Under the pieces are notes generated by a model. The model was not told the origin of the DNA, made no database searches, and saw only the letters and a program-made list of their open reading frames with translations. A DNA stretch of 64,000 bases from Castanea sativa (taxonomy: Eukaryota; Streptophyta; Magnoliopsida; Fagales; Fagaceae): positions 57,489,964-57,553,963 of the forward strand of contig NC_134015.1 of assembly GCF_040712315.1 (NCBI RefSeq), in the 5' to 3' direction. The position numbers and the translations under genes are program-made. Positions within the stretch are counted from its first letter, which is position 1. Each line of letters opens with the position of its first letter. Below, piece after piece: positions 52,652 to 62,600 of this stretch.

Positions 52652-55600
52652 ATGGTGAACATGATAATAGGTTACAGGTTCGACCCTACGGACGAGGAGC
52701 TAGTCACTAGTTACCTACGGAAAAAGAACATGGGAAAACCAATTCCCTTCAACCCAGTCAAAGACTGTGACTTGTATGGTAAGAAAGAACCTTGGGAAAT
52801 CTGGGACATGTTTTCTGCAGGAGATCCTGTTGTTAAACAACTCTATTTCTTTACAAAGCTCAAAACTTATGACAATGGCACCCGCTTTGACCGAAGAGTA
52901 GGTTCAGGTTCATGGAGCAAGGATAAACTCTGCAAGAGTCCATTAAAAGGGATTGAGAAAAGTAGATTTCGCTACGAAAACAACAAGAAATCGTCATCTA
53001 AACAAAATGGTAACTGGATTTTGTATGAGTACAAAGACTTGAACCCACAAAATCAAGATGTGAGTATAGTTAGTTTTTGCTTCTTCTTTTTTTTTTTTCT
53101 TTTTTTTTTTCAATTCCTAAAATTTAATATTGGTTTTAGTGTATGAAGTACTAACATTTCATTTAGTGTTTCAATATATATATATATATATATATATCAA
53201 AGATTTTGACTTTTTATTGACCATTCTAGTACTTGCCTCATTATTATCAAAATTATTTTTCTAAAACAAAATTATTTAACTTTTTTTAATTAATAATATC
53301 AACTTCAACTCGAGAAAAACTAATCTTTGACATCAACAGCCAAAGTCTAAATTTAACAATGAGTGAAACTCTATCTCTCTAATAAATCCAATTTAAACTC
53401 AAACTCAAACATTGGTAATTTATCTTCAAATTACATATATCTTTTTCTCTCTATACGCTCCTCTCTCCATTTCTCTCTCACTCTCTTCTGAAAGCCTTCT
53501 TCTCTCTAAGCTGCCTCACGATACCTCTTCAAGAGCAAACCATCCTGGATCAATGGGAAGGTCCCTCTCCGGTTTCCACACATCTAAGTGAGTGTTGCCC
53601 TAAAATTTCCCTATTCAATTTTTGATAGTGGTTTTTGTTGTTATATTATTGCAATTTTAATGTGGTTTCCTTCCCTTTGTAAATTTGGATTTTTTTTTTC
53701 TTAAAGGTTTTTGTGTAGGCACTGCTTTGTGAGCCTTTGATTTATAAATAAATTACAAATTCGAAAGGAAGTTTTAGACAATAATTTTTATTGGGTTTCA
53801 TTAGGGATTTCACGGGTATTTGAAGGTTTAGGAAAAACTAAGAAATAGGTATAATTTTTTTATGATTCATTTATGGCGAGTTTGTGCATTGACATTAGAT
53901 TTTGGGAATTTCTCTGCAAATTTAAATAGCTCTAATAATGCAAGCCCCAATATTTTTTTTTAAGCCGAGTAGAGGTATGAGCTTTTCTTCTGTTATTTTC
54001 TTCTCCTCTACTTTAAAATATAAAAATATATATATATATATATATATACATTTTTTAATGGTTTTTCATGTATTTTTTAAAAATTTATTTTTGTACATGA
54101 CCACCAAACTCTACGTCTGTGACTGTATATGATGTTTTTCATCATTTAAAGTTTAGACCCGTTAAAATTTAAAACTTATTGCTTTATGGGTTCATGTACT
54201 TTTTTTCTTTTTCTTATATTTTTCTTTTGAACAGTCATATATTTTTTGAATTATTTCAATAACTTATTCTTTAATTTTATATCTTTTTTGTCATTTTAGA
54301 AGTTTCAACATCTGAATTGTGTTAGTTTTTGCAATATTTGAATATGTTTAGCAGATTTCAATGACTATACCATGTATTATTCTTTTGAAGGTAATCAATT
54401 TTTCTTTTATATTTCTCTATTGTATAATCATATACATTTTGTTTTGTTTCAAAAATTTACATGAAGTAAATCTTATGATTTTTTAATATTTTTTTGTCTT
54501 TCAAAAGTTTTAACATTTGAATTATTCTTTTGATGGTAACACATCTTTCTCTTATATTTCTCTGTTGTGTAGTCACACACACACACACACATTTTATCTA
54601 TAATTTGTAGGCTCTGAATCTTTTGATTTCTTTCAATAGTTATAACCATAGATTATTCTTTTGAATATAACTCATCTTTCTTTTATATTTTTCTATTGTT
54701 TAGTCATATATATTGTGTTTTGTTTCAATCATTTCTAAGCAATGAAATATATGATTGTTTAATATTGTTTAATCTTTCAAAAGTTTTGATATCTGAATTT
54801 TCGAGTTATTTTTTTGTAGTATCTGAAACTATCTTACAAATTTTTTGTAAGCCATTGCAGGTTCAAACAATGACTTCTTCATTAAATTGTAACACAAATT
54901 GAAGTCATACAATAGTAAATCATGCAATGGTATACTTTCTTAATCAATTTAAGATTTTATAAATTTATTTTAGTTTACCTCACAAATAAGTAGGTTTCCA
55001 TGCATAGTACGAATTAGCGACTAGTTTGATATCTATTTTGTAACTCCAAATCTTAATTGTGTTAATGTTATCAAGATTAATGAATAAAGAAAATATTGTG
55101 CATAATTTTATAATTTTTAGTTTGGTACATTTCTCACATTAATTTTTAGTTTTGTCTAATTTTTCATATCATTAAATGTTACTATTTTTGTTTTGTTTTT
55201 TAAAATTTGAAATCGAGGTCATTTAACTATTAATTGTGTTAATTTTATGGCTCAATTATCAAGATTAATTCCATTTGACTATTGTTGAATTTTTTTTAAT
55301 GAATTTTATATTACTTATCAGAAAAAGATTTAGTCAAACGAGTATGTTCTTGTTAATTAAGTCAAAAAAATTTAATATAAAGATTAAGTCGACTACACTT
55401 AACAAAGTAGCTATTTCATTTTGTCTATACTTAATTGTATCAATTTCGTTCCTAAACTATTAATTATCCAAATTTCGTCCCAAAACTTTTAAAAATAAAA
55501 GAACTTTAATTACATTGTGTCAAACCTATCAATGTACATTCATTTGTGTCAATTTCATCAAAACTTTTAAAATCAGAAATATATGTTATTATGTATTAAA

Positions 55601-55793
55601 TATTACATATTTTTAGGATGCAACTAACAGAAAAATATGGTTTTAAGAACTCTATGTCTATGATGCAGTACTTACCAAGGATTTCTCAATCCAACTTTTG
55701 CTGACTTGATTATCTCTAATTGACAAAATTTAATTGCAGTCCAACGAATATGTTCTTTGCCGACTGTCATTTAGTGGAAAAAAGGAGGAATAA
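52652..55793 (+). CDS. Short NAC-domain protein, 153 aa, DNA-binding domain only
   Basis: Exon one (52652-53059) and exon two (55740-55793) join in phase 0 across a 2680-bp GT-AG intron, at the same place as the intron in the NAC gene at 26 kb. Subdomain A is nearly canonical (IIGYRFDPTDEELVTSYLRK). B reads CDLYGKKEPWEIW, C begins LYFFTKLKTYDNGTRFDRR, and D holds GNWILYEYKDLNP. Exon two supplies SNEYVLCRLSFSGKKEE and then a stop. The usual GYWKATG is replaced by GSWSKDK. No C-terminal activation region follows, so the product might act as a small competitor or dimer partner; that is inference. A second frame just after the stop stays open for 39 codons and may be a lost tail. Exon two was found by its fit to the NAC end motif and is less certain than exon one. 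Confidence 0.72.
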
Positions 55794-55920
55794 CCATTGA
55801 AGATCTCCCGATGAGATGGCCGATATGAATGACATTGGTGAACATCCCAAGTCCCAACCTGATGTGAAATCAAAAACTCTACGAAATCAGGAACCTAGAG
55901 ATTTCTTTTGTATCTGTTAG

Positions 55921-56599
55921 GATATCCATCTTCTTCTTTTTTTTTTTGGTTGTGCGTGTGTGCGATTTCTAGTTTAAGTACTCAATGAAGCAAGTTTATT
56001 AGGTTGCTACATATCAATGTTATTTTTGAGTTTAAATCCATTTATGAAGTTTTGTTAGTAGTTCTTGTGTTTCATGCAAAGAGAGAATTTTTTGCTTCAC
56101 CCTGAGCTTTGGATGATTTAAAATAGGACTATCCACGGGTTGGTTCAGGTCTAGTTTGTGCCCAACCTGGAACCAACTCAACCACAAAATTGCATAAACC
56201 TGTCGAAAATGGCCGAAATCCGACCAGAACTAGCTAAAATTCGCCAAATCTAGCAGACACATGGCTTGATCTAGCGAGATTTCTAAAAGAACTCATCGGA
56301 TCTCGAATAGATCTCGACAAGATTTGGCCGAATCTCAATAGATCTGTTGAGATCTCGACATATCTAGCAACAAATGATCGTAAATTCCTCATACCTATAA
56401 AAATCAGTGTGTTTTCGATATACAGGCTAGTTGGATCGGTTGGAATCAGATTTTGAAGAGTAGACCCGTCAATCGATCCACAAGTCTCTGTTGCTGGAGG
56501 CTGAGACCCGCTGCACCGCAACGGAAACTGAAACAGAAACGGAAATTGATTCTTTAGAAGATTCGCATAGAGAAAGGCGGCATCGCAAGCGGCATAGAC
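55921..56599. other. NAC 3' flank and 5' border of the retroelement
   Basis: Up to about 56100 this is NAC flank. From 56100 the base composition becomes richer in GC and holds repeated GATCTCGA / TCTAGC words and a small inverted pair (GGTTGGTTCAGGTC against CCTGGAACCAACTC). No LTR end, primer-binding site or polypurine tract could be fixed, so the left border of the gypsy element is unknown. Confidence 0.4.
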
Positions 56600-56631
56600 C
56601 CATCCTTGGGGAAATAGGGATAGGGACGCCA

Positions 56632-57789
56632 TGAGCAAGGCCCTTTCCCAGATATCCAAGTCGCCCTTCACGAGGCGGATTGAGAGGGCCAAGTTACCCA
56701 AATGCTTCGTGCAACCCACCTTCACCTTTTACAATGGGAGGACCAACCCCATGGAACACGTTAACCACTTCTATCAGAAGATGACCATATACACCAAATA
56801 CAAGGCTTTGATGTGCAAGGTGTTTCCCTCTAGCCTCGGCCCCAGTGGCAATGAAATGGTTCGATGGACTATGTGAAAGGTCCATTGATTCCTATGAGGA
56901 GCTCACCAGAGCTTTTGGTGCAAGGTTCGTTACGTGTAGTAGGGTGCCGAGGACATTGGACTCCCTGCAAGCACTATCGATGAGAGAGGGAGAAACCTTG
57001 AAGACCTACTCAAATAGGTATTGGGAACTATACAACGAATTGGATGGGGACTTTGAGGATATTACGGTACGCACCTTCAAGAGCAGGCTACCCACCGAGT
57101 CTGACTTATGGAAGTCCCTCACCATGAGACCTGATCGGACCATGAAGTAGTTGATGGACCAGATAGACGAGCATAAGAGGGTAAAAGATGATCGAGCACA
57201 AATTATGGGAAAGGCGAAGGACTTCCATGACCAGAAGGATAACCGCTTCAATAAGACAGAGGGAAATTGGCCTAAGGCAAACTTCCACAATCAGGGATAG
57301 TCGAGCGAGGTCCAACTAGTCAACTTGGTGTTCAGGGACCCAATCCACCAAATACTGCAGAAGATCCAGAATGAGCCTTACTTCACTTGGCCACACAAGA
57401 TGAATGGAGACTCGACCCGAAGAAATCAGTCAATGTATTGCCAATATCATCAGGATAAGGGACACACCACTAAGGAGTGCAAAACCCTACAGTCGTACTT
57501 AAACTGTCTACGTAGGGAAGGAAAGCTGGGAGAGTTCACGAACGAGACCTCGGCACAGAGAGGAGCCCCACATCAGGGATACCAGGGAGGGCAAGCACCA
57601 CGGCTCCCCTTGGGGACTATCCATGTTATCCTCGCGGAACCTGAGCAAACGCTAGCCACGTCAACAGGGGTGATGTTCGAGTCTCCCCCCGTTACCAACT
57701 TCAGCCGAGAAGACCTTTGCAAGAGGGCCAGGACTAAACCCAGTCTGGTCATGGGTTTTTCTGATGAAGACCTGGTCAGCACTACTTAA
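56632..57789 (+). pseudogene. gag (capsid and zinc knuckle), broken
   Basis: The capsid part begins with MSKALSQISKSPFTRRIERA and runs through the Retrotrans_gag core (FDGLCERSIDSYEELTRAF, GETLKTYSNRYWELYNELDG). One extra C in the run near 56839 shifts the frame so that the core continues in another phase. Stops lie at 57148 and 57298 inside the stretch before the nucleocapsid. A CCHC-like knuckle is visible as CQYHQDKGHTTKEC at 57460-57500. Gag would package the element's RNA; this copy cannot make it whole. Confidence 0.8.
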
Positions 57790-58191
57790 CCCTATGTTGA
57801 CGCTCTAGCTGTCATAGTGCATATTGAGGGCTTTGACATGCACAAGGTAATGGTCGATAGGGGAAGTGGGGCTGAAATCATGTACCTCGATCTATTTAGA
57901 GGACAGGGGCTAAAGGAGAAAGACCTGGAGAGTTATGGAGCCCCACTCGTGGGATTCGATGGGAAAATGGTTATCCCAAAGGGAAGAATCAAGCTACCGG
58001 TCCAAGTAGAGAAGGAGAAGGTGTTGGTGGACTTCATTGTGGTGGACGCGTATTCACCATACACAGCTATTCTAGCTCGGCCGTGGCTACATGCTCTCGA
58101 AGCTGTATCATCCACTCTGCACCAAAAAGTGAAATTCTCGATTGAAGGTTGGATCAGAGAGATACGAGGATGCCAAGCCTCGACAAGATAA
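57790..58191 (+). pseudogene. Retroviral-type aspartic protease domain
   Basis: After the stop at 57787 the frame reads through VHIEGFDMHKVMVDRGSGAE, with the Asp of the active site present but DRGSGA in place of the usual DGGSSA. The flap and the hydrophobic end (YTAILARPWLHAL) follow. It would cut the gag-pol polyprotein. The frame stops at 58189. Confidence 0.75.
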
Positions 58192-58345
58192 TGCCTCATT
58201 TTATCAATTAACCACTGAACCCCTCCGGAAAGGATGGACGAGGTGCCACCAAAGTTATAGTAGTTAATGCTTATCGCAGCCGAGGCCGAGGACAATAGGG
58301 TTGGAGTGGTAGAGGCTTGTGAGAGCCTTACCAAGGTGGCTATTG

Positions 58346-59325
58346 GGAGTAATCTCGACAAATACTTTCAGGTAGGAGTGCACCTATCACCTGCAGAAAG
58401 GTACGAGTTGATGGCTTTCCTCAAGTAGCATATCGATGTTTTCGCCTGGGACCCATACGAAGTGCCAGGGATTGATCTGGACTTCATATGCCATCAGCTG
58501 AACGTGAATCCCAAAGATCGGCCAAAGAAACGGCCACCTCGGAGATCCTCTGATAAGCATTCCTATGTAGTAAAAGAAGAAGTCAACAAGTTAAAACAAG
58601 CTCGAGCAATAAAGGAAACTTTTTATCTGGATTGGTTGGCCAACACTGTGGTAGTGAAAAAGAAGAATGGGAAGTAGAGAGTTTGTGTGAACTTCATTGA
58701 TCTTAATAAGGCTTATCCCAAAGACCCTTTCTTTGTCCCAAGGATAGACCAGCTGGTAGACACCACCTTTGGACACCCTCGGATGAGCTTTCTTGATACT
58801 TTCCAGGGATACCATCAGATCCCTCTAGCCTTCGCCAACCAGGAAAAAACAGCCTTGAGGACTCCCCTCAGCAACTACCACTATCAGGTGATGCCTTTTG
58901 GGATGAAAAACGCAGGATCCACCTACCAAAGGATGGTGACAAGAATGTTCAAGGCCCAACTAGGTAGGAATATGGAGGCCTATATAGATGACATGGTGAT
59001 AAAAAGTAAAGTTGCGTCCGAGCAGATGCAAGACTTGGAGGAAGCTTGTTCTGTGCTCAGGAAACACCAATTGCTGCTAAACGCTTCAAAGTGTTTGTTT
59101 GGGGTGAGCTCAGGAAAATTCTTAGGCTTTATGATAACACATCACGGCATTGAGGCCAACCCAGATCAGATCAAGGCCATAAACGACCTACATCCACCTC
59201 AGAACCCTAAAGAGGTGCAGCGGTTGATGGCTATGATAGCGGCCCTAAACAGGTTCATATCATGGTCGGTTGACCGATGCAGACCATTCTTCCAACTTCT
59301 GCACAATTGGAAGGATTTCTCCTAG
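58346..59325 (+). pseudogene. Reverse transcriptase domain
   Basis: The RT core is long and well kept: MSFLDTFQGYHQIPLA, VMPFGMKNAGSTYQR and the catalytic YIDDM at 58981-58995, then KCLFGVSSGKFLGFM. Three in-frame stops interrupt it at 58426, 58675 and 59323. The second and third fall where family members have Trp (KNGKWRV and WTEE). It copies element RNA into DNA when intact. Confidence 0.88.
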
Positions 59326-60243
59326 ACCGAGGAGTGTGATTGGGAATTCCGAGAACTGAAGAAGTATTTGTCAAATCCGCCAGTGTTGTCTTGTCCTGGA
59401 CAAGAGGAGGTCCTCTATGCTTACCTAGCTGTCACAAACCACGCGATCAGCCTCATCTTGATTTGGGTCGATTTCGAGGTTCAAAGACTGGTGTACTACG
59501 TCAGCAAATCTCTGTAGGATGCCAAGACGAGGTACTCTCACGTAGAAAAAGCCATCTTAGCCCTCGTCCACGCTACTAAGAAGTTGCCACACTACTTCCA
59601 GGCACATACAATGGTGGTTCTAACTCAGCTTCCCCTGCAAGCAGTATTACAGAAATCAAACTATTCTGGAAGGGTGGTGCAGTGGGGAACTATGCTAGGG
59701 GCTTTTGACATCAAGTACAAGTCGAGGACATTGATTAAAAGCCAAGTCTTGGCTGACCTCATCGCTGAGTTCTCAGAAGATCAAACCCAGAAGGGTATAC
59801 AAAGCCAAGAAGCTATTGGAGTTTTTGCCGCTGAAATTTCCCCTCCATGGATTGTGTACACTGATGGGGCTGCCAATCAGAGGGGCTTGGGAGTTGGAGT
59901 TGTTATTGTCTCCTCGAACGGGATAGTTCTAGAGAAATCCCTGAGGCTGTCCTTCTCGACCACTAACAACGGGGCCAAGTACGAGGCATTATAGTTAGGA
60001 TTAGAGGCAGTAAAGAGCTTAGGAGGAAATAGTATAAAGGTCTTCAGTGACTCCCAACTGATAGTAGGGCAAGTACTGGGAGAATATAAGGCCAAGATGA
60101 GGATGCAAGCCTATTTGGGCAAGATAAAGCAACTCTGGGCACACTTCCAAGAGTTCACCTTGAAGCAAGTACCACGATACAGAAATTCCCATGTTGATTC
60201 ACTAGCTACACTAGCAATGATGTCCGATGGTGCTCTGCCATGA
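59326..60243 (+). pseudogene. RT connection and RNase H domain
   Basis: The tether region (CDWEFRELKKYLSNPPVLSC, ...LVYYVSKSL) continues in frame after the stop at 59323 and has another stop at 59515. The RNase H fold starts at IVYTDGAANQRGLGVGVVI, with the catalytic residues seen in YTDG, AKYEAL, FSDSQL and HVDSLA. A stop at 59993 lies between the second and third catalytic sites. Confidence 0.8.
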
Positions 60244-60459
60244 TTAATCATAGTGGAGGAGTTAGACAAGCTGAGGTGGAGGGACTAGAGCCCGACCATG
60301 GTGCAGTCTGTCCGAGCTGGACCCAGCTAGATGGACACTATAGTGGCATTCCTAAGGAGTGGAGACCTGCCAAAGGATAAGGCAAAGGCCGTGAAGATCC
60401 AGAGGTGCGCCTCGCAATACTAGCTATCTCAAGATCAAAAATTGTATCGATGGTCTTTT

Positions 60460-61564
60460 TTTAGACCATACTTGTTATGTGTACACCCAGAAGCAGTGGA
60501 GCCTTTATTGGAAGAGCTACATGAAGGGATTTGTGGGAGCCACATAGAGGGAAGATCCCTAGCTCACAGAGCCCTTACCCAAGGGTATTGGTGGCCTAGT
60601 ATGTAGAAGTTCGCCTAGGATTATGTGAGGAAATGTGATCAATGCCAGAGATACGCCCCGAATATCCACCAACTCAGAGGGGTTCTAAACCCACTCTCTA
60701 GCCCATTGCCTTTCGCTTAGTGGGGTCTAGACATCATAGGCCCATTCCCTCGGGCTACTGCAAATTAGAGATGGTTGCTCGTTGGGATAGATTATTTCAC
60801 GAAATGGGTGGAAGCCGAGCCATTGGCTAATATTCGAGACCAAGATGTGAAGAATTCATGTGGAGGAACATTGTCATGCGGTTCGGCGTACCTTACGCCC
60901 TCATATTTGACAATGGAGCACAGTTCGATAGCAATGCTTTCAGGAGATATTGTAGTGAACTTAGAATCAGGACAACTACTCTACCCCGGCATACCCACAA
61001 GAAAACGGGCAGGCCAAGGCCACCAACAAGGTGATCCTTGATGGGCTGAAGAAAAGATTGGATGAGGCAAAAGGAAAATGGGTAGACGAGTTGCCCCATG
61101 TACTATGGTCATACAGAACTACCTCGAGAAGATCAACCGGGGAAACCCCCTTCTCCATGACGTATGGAGTGGAGGCAGTTATACCCATGGAAATGAAATT
61201 CCCGACGATAAGAACAGATCAGTTTGAAGAGCATAACAATGATAGTTAGCTGTGTGCAAGTCTGGATTGGGCCGAGGAGAAAAGAGAGATGGCAACGATA
61301 AAACTGGTCCACTACTAACACAAGCTGAGGCAAGGTTACAATAAAAAGGTGAAGTCATGGCCACTCGTGCTAGGAGACCTCGTCTTCAGGAAAGTGGTCG
61401 GCAATACGAAAAACCCATTCTGTGACAAATTAGGGCCAAATTGGGAAGGCCCTTATCGCGTCACCTCAGTAGCGGGCATAAGTGCATTTAGACTAGAGGA
61501 TCTGGATGGAAACACTATACTATGACCCTGGAATGTAAGTAGCTCGAAAAGATATTATTATTAG
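60460..61564 (+). pseudogene. Integrase domain, catalytic Glu replaced by Lys
   Basis: The HHCC zinc-binding part is read as GSHIEGRSLAHRAL and YVRKCDQCQRYA. The core has the first Asp in GLDIIGPFP and the second in IFDNGAQFD. The third acidic residue, in the NGQAE motif of the family, is Lys here (AAG at 61016). Stops lie at 60604, 60616, 60718 and 60766, and frame changes are present around 60860-61010. The end (NWEGPYRVTSVAGISAFRLED ... WNVSSSKRYY) matches the usual polyprotein C-terminus, ending at TAG 61562. Confidence 0.8.
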
Positions 61565-61603
61565 TACAAGTATATCTCCTTTGTTATTCTTGTGTCATTG
61601 TAA

Positions 61604-62077
61604 CTAAGGGTTAAACAGAACCTCGGCCATGCCTAGTCCCTCAGACCCATGCCTTGGGTAAATTAACACCTCAATGAATTCTCTAAGGGTTAAACAGAAC
61701 CTCGGCCATGTTTGGTCCCTTGGACAATACCTTGGGTGAATTAACGCTCCAACATATCCCTAAGGATTAAATAGAACTTCGGCCATGCTTGGTCCCTTGA
61801 ACCCATGCCTTGGGTAAATTAACGCCCCAACATATCGCTAAGGGTTAAACAGAATCTCGGCCATGCCTGGTCCCTCAGACCTATGCCTTGGGTAAATTAA
61901 CGCCCTAACATATCCCTAAGGGTTAAATAGAACATTGGTCATGCCTGGTCCCTCGGACCACATGCCTTGAGTAAATTAACACCTCAATGATTTCTCTAAA
62001 GGTTAAACAGAACCTCGACCACGCCTGGTCCCTAGGACCACATGCCTTGATTAAATTAACGCCACACAATTTTACCA
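61604..62077. repeat. 78-bp tandem array, 6 copies, in the retroelement 3' UTR
   Basis: Units begin with CTAAGGGTTAAACAGAAC or a close form at 61604, 61683, 61760, 61838, 61916 and 61996, a period of 77-80 bp. Each carries CTCGGCCATGCCTGGTCCCT and GGGTAAATTAACGCC. Copies differ by about 5-15 percent by eye. The array starts 40 bp after the polyprotein stop. Tandem repeats in this part of Tat-type elements are known and have given rise to satellites in other plants. Confidence 0.9.
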
Positions 62078-62600
62078 AGGATGGGACCTAGGCATATGCA
62101 TCATCATGGGAAAACAAGGACTCATGTGGCAATACCCAAATAGAGAAGTCACCCTAGGTTTTGGTTAAAGGCTCTGAAAGTACGTTCATAAGGTACTCTT
62201 GAAATAAGAGACCTCAAACACCCCTTTTCTACTAAGTGTTTCGTTCGTTTCTAAGGACTTAAACATTTCTACCAATTATACAATTTCTAGTACCAACACA
62301 TAGCCATTTTTCTCACTATTTGCGTGGGCTTAATTTGCTTGACTTAACAACAATTCATTACCGTTAGCTTTTTGTTAAAGTATGAGTTTTCACCCTTAAA
62401 AGCATCATCAGTCTAACTTCTCAGCAAAAGACAGTACCATTTCTATAGCCATCGAAGATAGATATTGCAAGGAAAATGAAAGTTCACTTGTCATAAAGCA
62501 AAAGTTAACATCATTTCATTAATTGAAAAGGAAAGGTACATTGTAAACCGTGGCAAACTGCCGCAACAAAAGAAAAAAATACATAAGAAGAAAAGAAAGA
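62078..62600. other. Retroelement spacer between tandem array and antisense frame
   Basis: No coding content is seen. Composition falls back to AT-rich near 62270-62560. On the minus strand this would hold the 3' end of the antisense transcript. Confidence 0.4.

Noticed and set aside
56234..56725. 163-codon minus-strand frame near the left edge of the gypsy element
   Set aside because: It overlaps the sense gag start and reads as the complement of gag and leader sequence; no domain is recognisable.
57933..58361. 142-codon minus-strand frame
   Set aside because: It is opposite the protease domain, which is clearly the coding strand.
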